A stretch of DNA of 14,222 bases. It comes from Patescibacteria group bacterium UBA6164 (GTDB taxonomy: Bacteria > Patescibacteriota > Gracilibacteria > BD1-5 > UBA6164). Under the pieces are notes generated by a model that was given only the letters and a program-made list of their open reading frames with translations, was not told where the DNA came from and ran no database searches. The stretch lies in the NCBI GenBank assembly GCA_002422305.1, contig DIUG01000057.1, positions 1 through 14,222 on the forward strand, given 5' to 3'. Every line of letters begins with the position of its first letter. Position 1 is the first letter of the stretch. A program made the position numbers and the translations under genes. Positions 1 through 7,248 of the stretch are shown here, piece by piece.

Positions 1-60
1 CACAAAATGTTTTGACATACTACCGAATTTTGAAAATTATGCACAAAATGTTTTTATATA
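1..60. repeat. Direct repeat pair cacaaaatgtttt (1-13 and 42-54)
   Basis: The 13-mer cacaaaatgtttt occurs at 1-13 and again at 42-54, and both copies continue into an A/T-rich stretch ending in ata. The repeats lie just downstream of the OrfA-like remnant in its direction of reading. They could be decayed insertion-element sequence or chance in AT-rich DNA. The window edge hides whether more copies follow. Confidence 0.35.
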
Positions 61-72
61 ATGCTAAATTTA

Positions 73-177
73 CTAAAATTCTTTTGTGAATACAATATGT
101 CTTTGAGTAACATTTTTTACATATTTATTAGCTTTAATCTCTTCTATTTGAGCTTTAGTATAGTTTATTTCTGTCAT
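73..177 (-). pseudogene. Remnant of IS3-type OrfA (N-terminus of HTH transposase subunit)
   Basis: A 34-codon frame starting MTEINYTKAQIEEIKANKYV and ending in FTKEF then TAG. The pattern (a short helix, then K-x-V-x-x-V-T, then an I/V-x-[FY]-T-K-E-F segment) resembles the first 30-40 residues of the HTH OrfA proteins of IS3-like elements, which normally continue for another 50 or more residues. Here the frame stops right after TKEF. In another frame the next bases read VNLALYKN, which fits the usual continuation of this family, so a small indel and decay are likely. No OrfB is seen; the downstream side on this strand is the window edge. The family call is from memory of the motif only; a short stand-alone gene is possible. 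Confidence 0.4.
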
Positions 178-228
178 AATATTATTTTTAAAAAGTAATT
201 ACTTTATTTTATTATATTCATAACAAAA

Positions 229-259
229 AAAGTAGAATGTTTTTTTTACATTCTACTTT
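229..259 (-). terminator. Intrinsic terminator downstream of tRNA-Arg
   Basis: An 11-bp perfect stem (aaagtagaatg at 229-239 pairing with 249-259) closes a short T/A loop. Read on the minus strand it is followed by a run of T (the complement of the A-run at 224-231), which is the intrinsic terminator form. It lies about 45 bases past the 3' end of the minus-strand tRNA-Arg. Confidence 0.7.
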
Positions 260-303
260 CTAGGGGGCATATCAAAATTTAGATGTTTAAAAAAAATTAA
301 AAT

Positions 304-381
304 TGGTACACCCGGCAGGGTTCGAACCCACGGCAAACCCAGGTTCGCGGCCTGGTGCTCTTCCAACTGAGCTACGGGTGC
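304..381 (-). tRNA. tRNA-Arg (anticodon GCG), CCA encoded
   Basis: Reading the minus strand from 381 gives a full cloverleaf. The acceptor stem is GCACCCG/CGGGTGT. The D arm is GCTC-AGTTGGAA-GAGC with A20. The anticodon stem is CCAGG/CCTGG with loop CCGCGAA, so the anticodon is GCG (decodes CGC/CGU). The T arm has loop TTCGAAC, the discriminator is A and CCA is encoded. A20, A73 and the acceptor fit arginine identity. Two oddities: position 33 is C instead of the near-universal U, and the variable region is seven bases rather than four or five. Most bacteria read these codons with an ACG (inosine) tRNA, so GCG is uncommon. A terminator hairpin follows at 229-259. Confidence 0.85.
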
Positions 382-383
382 AT

Positions 384-433
384 ATATGAATTATTAATTC
401 ATATGTATTGTATTGATAATTATTAATTATCAA
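384..433. repeat. Two adjacent small palindromes between tRNA-Arg and the 74-aa gene
   Basis: Positions 384-404 form a 21-bp odd palindrome (ATATGAATTA, centre T, TAATTCATAT) and 413-433 form another (TTGATAATTA, centre T, TAATTATCAA). They sit immediately upstream of the minus-strand tRNA-Arg and about 120 bases before the next plus-strand gene. They could be operator-like or part of the divergent promoter region; pure A/T palindromes also arise by chance in such DNA. No gene is visible in 382-551. Confidence 0.4.
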
Positions 434-483
434 AATTATTTTATTTTATTTATTATAATTATGAATATATTATAAGATAATAT

Positions 484-512
484 TTGTATATTTATTTTAT
501 ATATGCTAAACT
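484..512 (+). promoter_or_regulatory. Candidate sigma-70 promoter for the 74-aa gene
   Basis: TTGTAT at 484-489 and TAAACT at 507-512 are separated by 17 bases, and TGC directly before the -10 box matches an extended -10. Transcription would start near 519 and leave a leader of roughly 30 bases carrying the Shine-Dalgarno at 540-545. In such AT-rich DNA, promoter-like strings are frequent, so support is moderate. Confidence 0.4.
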
Positions 513-539
513 AAATAAGTCATAGTATTAATTTAAAAT

Positions 540-545
540 AGGAGG
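540..545 (+). promoter_or_regulatory. Strong Shine-Dalgarno AGGAGG
   Basis: A perfect AGGAGG lies six bases before the ATG at 552. No other gene in the window has an equally good ribosome-binding site; the rest start behind A/T-rich leaders with at best a weak AGGA. This site fixes the start of the 74-aa gene and sets it apart from its neighbours. Confidence 0.8.
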
Positions 546-551
546 TTTATT

Positions 552-776
552 ATGGCTTTTATTGATGAGATTATGGAAACTTCTGATAAAACAAAGAAAA
601 AAATCAGAGTTCCTAGTAATCAAGGTGGAACAGATCGGACTATTTATGTAAATGGAAATAATTCTGGTTACCGATTAGGTAATGGGAATAATCACATTTA
701 TACTTCAGGTGGTCGTGAAGTTTCAAAATCTTCACTTAAAGATTTCGCAAAACAAATGCTTTGAGTAAATTTATAA
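552..776 (+). CDS. Orphan small Gly/Asn-rich protein, codon use unlike its neighbours
   Basis: I do not recognise the family. Under Gly decoding the product has 74 residues and ends KQMLGVNL; under the standard code it would stop after KQML at the TGA at 762-764. The N-terminus is short and charged, residues 24-55 are rich in Gly, Asn, Ser and Tyr (YVNGNNSGYRLGNG), and the C-terminus looks like a short helix. There is no signal peptide or TM segment. All eight internal glycines use GGN and none uses TGA, while TGA dominates elsewhere. It also carries two of the only three in-frame CGG/CGA codons I found (CGG residue 29, CGA residue 41). With its perfect Shine-Dalgarno and own terminator (775-810) it looks strongly expressed or recently acquired. 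Phage, plasmid or other horizontal origin is inference. Confidence 0.75.
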
Positions 777-810
777 ATAAAGAGTTGATTTTTTTTCAAC
801 TCTTTATTTT
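775..810. terminator. Bidirectional terminator between the 74-aa gene and mscL
   Basis: A 14-bp perfect stem (775-788 with 797-810) around an eight-T loop is followed by T-rich sequence on the plus strand. It terminates the plus-strand 74-aa gene and, read on the minus strand, lies at the 3' end of mscL. The stop codon of mscL (804-806) and the last bases of the plus-strand stop (TAA at 774-776) fall inside or touch the stem. Confidence 0.75.
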
Positions 811-1214
811 TTTTGTATTAAAGAATCTCTTATTTGTCTTAATAATTTTATATCTTCTGAAACTTCTTTAGGTGCTTTTATTTCTTCTTTTTGTAATTTG
901 CTTATCATTTTTACTATTATAAAAATAATAAAACCAAGTATTACAAAAGAAACACTATCTGTAATAAAAGTTCAATATTTTATAGCAGGTACTCAAGCTT
1001 TATTTAATTCTGTAATTGAATCATATTTTTTTCAATCTAAAGCTATAAATAAATTTGTAAAATCTACTTTTCATAGTAATAGACCAATAGGGGGCATAAC
1101 TATATTTTCTATAAATGATTTAACTATATTTGCAAAAGCAGCACCAAAAATAAATCAAACCGCCATATCTACGGCATTACCTTTTATAAGGAATTTTTTA
1201 AAATCATTAAGCAT
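804..1214 (-). CDS. mscL: Large-conductance mechanosensitive channel MscL
   Basis: The 136-residue product begins MLNDFKKFLIKGNAVDMAVG, the classic MscL amphipathic N-terminal helix and start of TM1 (FIFGAAFANIVKSFIENIV), followed by the MPPIG motif. A periplasmic loop with LDGKKYDSI and AGVPAIKYG leads to TM2 (about residues 84-102) and a charged cytoplasmic C-terminal helix (KLQKEEIKAPKEVSEDIKLL). Length and order match the family. The protein is a homopentameric inner-membrane safety valve that opens under membrane tension during hypo-osmotic shock. Several glycines are TGA-encoded (for example in AVGF and the KYG motif), so a standard-code reading breaks it into pieces. The gene is monocistronic and divergent from recJ. 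Its start lies only three bases from a 44-bp inverted repeat (1218-1261), which could affect its expression. Confidence 0.95.
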
Positions 1215-1217
1215 TTT

Positions 1218-1261
1218 ATATAATTATTAAAATAAAAACATTTTTATTTTAATAATTATAT
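1218..1261. repeat. 44-bp inverted repeat immediately upstream of mscL
   Basis: A 21-bp perfect stem (1218-1238 with 1241-1261) encloses the two bases CA. It begins three bases before the mscL start codon, in the region between divergent mscL and recJ. Unlike the other hairpins in the window it is at a 5' end, not a 3' end. Possible roles are a translational hairpin over the mscL start or a protein-binding operator; neither is demonstrated. Confidence 0.55.
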
Positions 1262-1344
1262 TTAAAATTCAAATTTTTTATTTTAAATGTACTTTTTTAC
1301 ATATATATTTATAATAATTTCATTAATTATATAGGAATAAAATA

Positions 1345-2997
1345 ATGGAACATAAAATATCAGTAAAAGAAAATATAATAAAATATGATAGAAGTACACT
1401 AATAAAAACTATAGAGGAAATAATAAATTCTAGATTTGAAAATGGAGAATTTGATATAGAAACTTCAATAGATGATTTACATGATCCATACTTATTAAAA
1501 GATATGGATAAAGCAGTAGAAAGAATAAAAATAGCAAAAGATAAATGAGAAAGAGTCTTTATTTTTTGAGATTATGATGTAGATTGAGTAACTTCTACTT
1601 CTATTTTGATGCATTTTTTTAAAAAAATATGAATGCAAATTAGTTATAGATTACCACATAGGGTAAAAGATTGATATGGTTTAAAATCATATTTTATAGA
1701 CGAAGCAAAAGAACTTTGAGTTAGTTTAATTATAACCGTTGATTGTGGTACTCGTGATATAGATATTATAAAATATGCTAAAAAAATATGAATAGATATA
1801 ATTGTAACTGATCATCATGCTGTTCCTATTAATATGCTAACAGAAGCCATAGCTATAATTAATCCTAAAAGACCAGATTGCGAATATGTTTATAAAAATC
1901 TTGCTTGAGCTTGAGTTGCTTTTAAGTTAATGTCTGCTTTAGCTTATGAGTATTTTTCAGAAATTGAAGCAAAAAAATATATAAAAGAATCTATAGATAT
2001 AGCTGCTATTTGAACAGTTGCAGATTGTATGAGACTTACATGAGAAAATAGAATAATTGTAATAGAATGATTAAAACAAATAAAAAATTCTAGAAGTAAA
2101 TGAATAAAAAAATTAATAGAAGATAAAATTCATGAAGATTTAGATGCAGATTTATTTGGTTTTACTATATGACCTAGATTAAATGCAGCAGGTAGAATGG
2201 ATAGTCCTTATAAGGCTGTCAATTTGATTTTAAATAATTGAGATACACTAAATAAAACTATAGCAGAAATAGAACAATTAAATGAACAAAGAAAATATTT
2301 AACTAAAGAATTTGTAAATGATGCATTAAATAAAATAAATAAAAATGACAATTTAATTTTTTATGTATCTCCAGCTATAGAACATTGAATAATTTGAATA
2401 GTTGCAGGTAGAATAACAGAACAATTTAATAGACCAAGTATTTGTTTAAAAGATGAATGAGATAAACTTGTTGCTAGTTGTAGAAGTCCAGAATTTTATA
2501 GTATTATAGAATTATTAGATAAATTTAGTGATTATTTTATATGATATTGATGACATAGACAAGCTGCTTGATTTAGCATTAAAAAAGAAAAATTTATAGA
2601 GTTTAGATGAAAAATAATTAATGAAATAAATAAACTAGATTTTTCTAGACATAAAAAAGAAATAGTTGTAGATAAATTAATAAAATTAGAAGAATTAGGT
2701 TTTAGTTTTTTATCTAAAGTAAATAAATATAAACCATTTTGATTATGAAATCCAAAACCTCTTTTTATGGTAGAAAATTTAGAGTATGAAAAAATCGAAT
2801 TTTTATGACAATGAAGAGATCATTTAAGATTTACAACTAAGCATTGATTTAAAATATTTGCTTTTTATATGTGAGATTATTATGAATCAATTAAAAGAAA
2901 ATGATGAAGAGTTAGTTTGATTTTTGATATTTCAGAAGACAACTGGATGTGAAAAAAAAATCTAATGCTAAAAGTTATAGATATTATTTTAGAATAA
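1345..2997 (+). CDS. recJ: Single-stranded-DNA-specific exonuclease RecJ
   Basis: The 550-residue product carries the DHH phosphoesterase core: DYDVDG (76-81, metal-binding motif), VDCG (132-135), DHH (156-158) and GTVAD (223-227). The DHHA1 domain follows (about 340-440) with the RecJ signature GYGGHRQAAG (400-409), then a C-terminal OB-like region. RecJ degrades single-stranded DNA 5' to 3' in RecF-pathway recombination, mismatch repair and base-excision repair, with Mn/Mg. About 32 glycines are TGA and only 7 are GGN, including both glycines in motifs such as DYDVDG and GYGG; these conserved positions are the best proof in the window that TGA means Gly. The start is ATG at 1345 behind a weak AGGAA. 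Length is slightly below the usual 560-590. recX follows 53 bases downstream, so the two are likely co-transcribed. Confidence 0.96.
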
Positions 2998-3050
2998 TTT
3001 TTTATCTTTTTATAAAAAGGGGAAAATATAGTTTTTAATTTATGTAAATT

Positions 3051-3506
3051 ATGGAAGTTTCACAAAAAATAATTGATTATGCTATTTGGTATTATTTAAA
3101 ATATTATCCTAGTCCTAAAAAATTAATTCAAAAATTAAAGGAAAAATTTTGACCAGATTCAGAAAAATGAAAAAAATATTGATGAATTTGACAAGAAGAA
3201 ATAGATTATCTAATAAATGAAAAATTAATAAATATAATTCAAGAAAATGAAGTTATAAAATCAAAAATAAGGATTTTAAAAGATAAATGAAAAAGTAAAC
3301 TATATATTAAACAAAAACTTTTCGAAAGACAAGAGGATAAAGAACTTATAATAAAATATTTAGAAGAAGCTTTTATTGATTGAGAATATGAACAATTAAA
3401 TAAAGAATATGAAAAAATAAAAGAAAAATTTGAAAAACAAAAAATAATAGAAAAATTATATAGAAAATGATTTAAATATGCTGATATAAAAAAGATTATT
3501 ACATAA
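3051..3506 (+). CDS. recX: RecX-family regulatory protein
   Basis: The 151-residue product is highly charged and helical. It starts MEVSQKIIDYAIWYYLKYYP, then PSPKKLIQKLKEKFG, matching the RecX pattern of a helix ending in R/KP-x-S-x-x-E/K-L-x-x-K-L. It continues with the other three-helix repeats (EEIDYLINEKLINI; KGKSKLYIKQKL; ELIIKYLEEAF). In other bacteria RecX binds RecA and limits filament growth, and it usually sits beside recA; here its partner is recJ, 53 bases upstream. Residues 36-52 are an unusually Gly/Lys-rich segment encoded mostly with TGA. The family call rests on helix pattern and repair-gene context, not on catalytic residues. The 3' end and TAA lie in the hairpin at 3477-3524. 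Confidence 0.72.
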
Positions 3507-3524
3507 CTTTTTTATATCAGCATA
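3477..3524. terminator. Hairpin with 18-bp stem at the recX 3' end
   Basis: Bases 3477-3494 are perfectly complementary to 3507-3524, with a 12-base loop that contains the recX stop codon. The right arm contains a run of six T. The hairpin lies between two convergent genes (recX and the CPR hypothetical gene at 3555-4091) and probably ends transcription from both sides. The downstream U-run is poor, so efficiency is uncertain. Confidence 0.6.
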
Positions 3525-3554
3525 TTTATTAAACATTAAATGATTTTATATGTT

Positions 3555-4091
3555 TTACTTTGGTAATAGAGATTCAATTGCAGCAAAAGTAGCTTGTTTT
3601 CATTCTGGTATTATTGCTGTAATTGAATCTCAAATATTTGCTTTAAAATGTGTAACTGCAGCTGTTAATAAATCATAGACTTTTCACTCTGCTATTAATT
3701 GATATTTTTCTCTTTCTTTTACTATTAATCATGTAATATATTTTCTTTCTATTGGTGCTATTTGTTTGTACATAATTTTACCATTAGGTTCAATAGCTAA
3801 TTTTAATTTATCTCATTGAACTAATTTAGATTTAGAAGAATAATTTGCTGGTATAGGATATTTATTACCATCAGAACCTAACATTTCTTCTCATGTAAAT
3901 ACTCATTCAATTATTTTTGTATCATCACTATTATAACTGTTTAATCATTTAGTACTTAAATTTATTTCGGAATCTAAACTTAAATTATTTTCTTCTAATA
4001 TATCTTTTAATAGCTTTTTAGAACTTTTAATAGACTTTTCTGCACTAATTATAAAATCTCTAATAGCTAAAAGTGTTTTTTTATTTTCCAT
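3555..4091 (-). CDS. Conserved CPR hypothetical protein
   Basis: The 178-residue product starts MENKKTLLAIRDFIISAEKS. It has an N-terminal helix (1-35), a variable linker, then a core with IIEGVFTGEEMLGSDGNKYP (about residues 60-80), PANYSSKSKLVQGDKLKL and ERKYITGLIVKE. A C-terminal part reads HFKANIGDSITAIIPE with AAIESLLP at the end. I recall proteins of this exact plan in many CPR genomes, sometimes labelled loosely as L7/L12-like, but no function is established and I do not endorse that label. There is no signal peptide and no TM, so it is probably cytosolic. The central core with alternating hydrophobic residues looks beta-rich. It starts directly behind an A/T leader with no Shine-Dalgarno and is followed by the convergent hairpin at 3477-3524. 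The prepilin peptidase gene lies 84 bases upstream on the same strand. Confidence 0.85.
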
Positions 4092-4175
4092 TTTTTTATT
4101 TTTATATTTTAAAATTTATATTTGAATTTATTATATCAGAAATTATAGTTTTTGTAAATAAAAATAACTTTACAT

Positions 4176-5207
4176 TTACTGAAAATATATGCTCATAATA
4201 TTTGAAATATTATTATTAAAGAATATAGTTAAAAAAAATCATATTGCAAGGAACGGTCCAAAAGGTATTTGTGTATTAAATTTTTGTCATTTATTTTTTA
4301 TTCTATTATGTATAATAAATATTATTCATATTAAACTTCAAACAAAATAAGTAATCATTAATCAAGGGAAACTAAAATTTATTCATAATATTAATCCTAT
4401 CATTATAGCTATTCTTAAATCTCATCATCATAACCATGATCATCCTGAAATTAATATTTGTAAAAAAAAGAATATAAATATAGATAAAGCTCAAATTATT
4501 CAGTTTATTATAGCTATATCTCAAAGATTTATTCAAGTAAACATTTTGAATAAATAAAGTAATATTATTGAACTTATTATTAGTAAAATATCAATTATTT
4601 CATGTAATTCTTTTAACATAATTATATACAATATTCATATAATTATTATGCTTATAAAAATAGCTGAAAGTGATATTGAAAAACTATTTATTCTATCAAT
4701 TGAAGGTGGTAATATATCAATTAAATTAAAACCACTTGATAATGTTTGAGCTGTTATAATAAAAAATATTATTCATATTCAAGTTAACATTATTCATTCA
4801 TGTATTTCTAAAAATAATATATCATAAAATATGTATAATATTGTAATAAATCAAATTATTAACCAAAAAAATAATTTTGTAATTTCTATTACATTTAAAT
4901 TTAAAATCAAGCTATAATCTATCAAAAAATATCATATTAATGAAAAAAGTATTCAAGTACTTAGTTCAAGTATAGGATATATACTACTTATTTTTTCTTT
5001 ACAATACCTACATTTTGCTTTATTAAATATCCAAGAAAATATAGGTATCAAATCAAGAGTATTTAATATAGTATTACACTTAGCACAATGACTTCTACCA
5101 TTCATTATTCATCATTCAGCACTTTTTAGTCTATATATAATTACTGATCAAAAACTACCAAATAAGCTACCAAAAATAAAAAGACAAGTATAAAAGAAAA
5201 AATCCAT
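4176..5207 (-). CDS. pilD: Type IV prepilin peptidase (PilD/GspO family)
   Basis: The 343-residue product is an aspartic, membrane-embedded protease that cleaves type IV prepilin leaders and methylates the new N-terminus. Visible signatures: the N-terminal TM with GSLFGSFGSVIIYRL; two zinc-type CxxC pairs (C41/C44 in HCAKC, C66/C69 in CRYC) of the methyltransferase domain; a first candidate active Asp at D129 in IFYDILFLEIHEG; the GxGD motif as GGGD (260-263) in SWLGGGDLRIAMMIG; and the conserved IPFGPFLAIG near the end. It is longer than typical family members (about 230-290). The extra length lies between D129 and GGGD and appears as additional hydrophobic segments at about residues 155-250. 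CPR genomes commonly encode type IV pili, so a role in pilus-based attachment is plausible. No pilin genes are in the window. Confidence 0.93.
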
Positions 5208-5427
5208 TTTTATTAAGTTATATTATAATTTATTTTATTATATACAAAATCTCTTTTTATAAAAGAAAAATATTTTATTTTATATTTTTTTATAATAATT
5301 TTTAATTTAAATATTATGAAATATTTTATTTTTATGATATAATAATTATAATATTGTTATTAATAAGTTTTTTTAATATAAAATTTATTAATTTTATAAT
5401 AATTTTTATATTAATAAATTAAAAAAA

Positions 5428-5892
5428 ATGATTTTAAAAAATTTAAAAAAAGTATTATTTAAAAAAAAATCACTTATAGCTACATTTTTATGAATTTTTA
5501 CTATAGTTACTATGTTTTATCATTTCCAAAATTATAAACTAACAATTTGAAATTTAGGATTTAATTTTTATATTATAGAAATTAGCTTAGATTTTTTTAT
5601 TGCTATATTATTTTGATTATTTGTTTGAGCATCTATCTATAAAATTACTTATTTTTCATCTTCAAATAATAAAAATACTTTTATTTGATGAATATGATGA
5701 TTTTTTTGAGTATTAGTAAATTGATGCCCGTCTTGTAGTATTACACTTGCTTCATATTTATGATTAACATCAATATTATCAGTATTTCCTTTTTATTGAA
5801 TAGAATTAAAATTTTTATCATTTTTTATGCTTTTATATGTAGTTTATGATATTCTTAATAATTTAGAAGTTTGCAAAATAAAAAAACACTAA
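5428..5892 (+). CDS. Small multi-TM protein with intramembrane CPSC motif
   Basis: The 154-residue product has a basic N-terminus, TM1 (about 14-31), TM2 (about 52-72), a Gly-rich TM3 (FIGGIGGFFGVLVNG, 85-99) followed by CPSC (100-103), and a C-terminal TM (about 126-143). The region CPSCSITLASYLGLTSILSV resembles membrane proteins with a TCPTC/GCSxC element followed by LLxLLGLGG and PFxGxELK. I have seen this pattern in unnamed prokaryotic membrane proteins, but I know no function. A CxxC at a membrane face could be a thiol-disulfide or metal site (inference). Nine or more glycines are TGA-coded, many in the GG motif. The gene is monocistronic with no Shine-Dalgarno. Its stop is embedded in the 50-bp palindrome shared with the convergent gene. 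Confidence 0.85.
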
Positions 5893-5922
5893 AAATATAT
5901 TTTTAGTGTTTTTTTATTTTGC
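5873..5922. terminator. 50-bp perfect palindrome, shared terminator of two convergent genes
   Basis: Bases 5873-5922 read identically on both strands with no spacer (centre between 5897 and 5898). The plus-strand stop (TAA 5890-5892) and the minus-strand stop (5914-5916) both lie in it, so the last six or so codons of the plus gene and the last three of the minus gene are part of the palindrome. The RNA forms an A/U-rich hairpin with a GTG core and a T7 run in its 3' arm, working in either direction. Confidence 0.75.
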
Positions 5923-7176
5923 TTTTAAGTTAATTTCATTTACCTCCTTTCTTTTTTTATTTATTTTATTTATCCAAAAATTCAGTAAAGATGAAATATT
6001 AAAAAATAATATATATATATCGTAAATAAAAGGCATTTTATAATTTAGTTTACTTTTTGTAAAACCTATTCAAAATAATATAGGAATTAAAATAAATAAA
6101 TATATATAATTATTTATTTTAATATAATATCATAATATCATAATTAATAATATTATGAAAGTTATTACTATACCATTTATTATATGAAAACAGTATTTTG
6201 TATTTTTAAATAATAAAAATATTAAATTTATGAAAGGAATATATATTAGATATTTTGCAGGTCTTAATTCTGATTTTTTATTTAATAAAATTAAATCCTT
6301 TTGTTTGTTTAGTTTAATTATTTCATTTTCTTCAATAATTAAACTTTTAAAGTCTTTAAATTTAATATCATTAAAATAATTTATTAGATATTTTATAGAA
6401 ATTTTAAGTAGAAAATAAATTTTTTCAGGAGAAAAAAAATATGGTAATTTTATTCTTAATAATTCATTTCTAGTAAATAAATTTATTGATATAAATACAA
6501 CTAAAATTATATAAAATAGAGATAATAATTTTGCTAAGTTTTCATATTTAAATATATACAATAATATAATAATAATTGAAACTAATATATTTAATCTAGT
6601 AGATTCTATAATTATTTTATTATTACTATATTTAGCATAATTTATAAATCATATAAATGGTATATATGATAATGAAATAGTTAGCTTTTCTTTTTCTGTT
6701 ATTTTTCAATCTCAATCTATATCTATATCTAAAATATTATTTGTATGTGATATATTTATATTTGTTGAAAGATTGAAAGTTAGTTTATTTTTTGCTTTAT
6801 TTATTCATATTATCATTAATAAAAGTAGTCATAAAAATATTATATTTGCTATTATGTTATTTAATCAAAATCATATAATAGATATTTTTCTAAAAAGTCA
6901 GTTTGATATAAATATAATATATGTAACTAAAAATCATATATGTATTATTATTGCAGTTTTTATATGTCATTTTACAAAGGTATTATCTATGTTTTTATTA
7001 GAATTAAATAAATATAACCATGAAAAAAATATAAATAAATAAGCAGAAATAGCATTACCAACCATTTTGTTATTAATATTTTTTCTATAATTTGCATTAT
7101 TTTGTATATTTTTATTATTAGAAATATTATAAAAAGAAGTATTTATATTAGAATTGTTATTGTTTATTTCTTCCAT
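5914..7176 (-). CDS. Polytopic membrane protein with an EF-hand-like calcium loop
   Basis: The 420-residue product has an Asn-rich soluble N-terminus (1-36) and several TM segments (about 41-57, 72-90, 105-124, 196-230, 325-350 and 357-375). The first part (NIDNTFVKGHIKTAIIIHIG) faintly recalls DUF4870/Tic20-like proteins. Between membrane segments lies DIDGDGKITEKE (152-163), a perfect EF-hand loop: D152, D154 and D156 at positions 1, 3 and 5, Gly at 6, Ile at 8, Glu at 12. Both glycines are TGA-coded, so the loop is invisible under the standard code. Only one loop is present, so pairing would need a dimer. A role such as calcium-sensitive membrane protein is inference; I do not know a function. 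The start ATG at 7176 has no Shine-Dalgarno; the gene is divergent from engB, 72 bases away. Confidence 0.85.
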
Positions 7177-7248
7177 TTTTTATTTTTTATTTTTTATTTT
7201 ACGATTATTACATATTATAACATAAATTTAATTAATAAACAAAAAAAT

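Noticed and set aside
898..1230. A 110-codon open frame on the plus strand
   Set aside because: It is opposite mscL, which is intact on the minus strand with clear family motifs; the plus-strand translation has no recognisable features.
1345..2997. TGA read as tryptophan (Mycoplasma-type code)
   Set aside because: Conserved motifs need Gly at the TGA positions (DYDVDG, GRSN, GYGG), and TGG is used normally for Trp.
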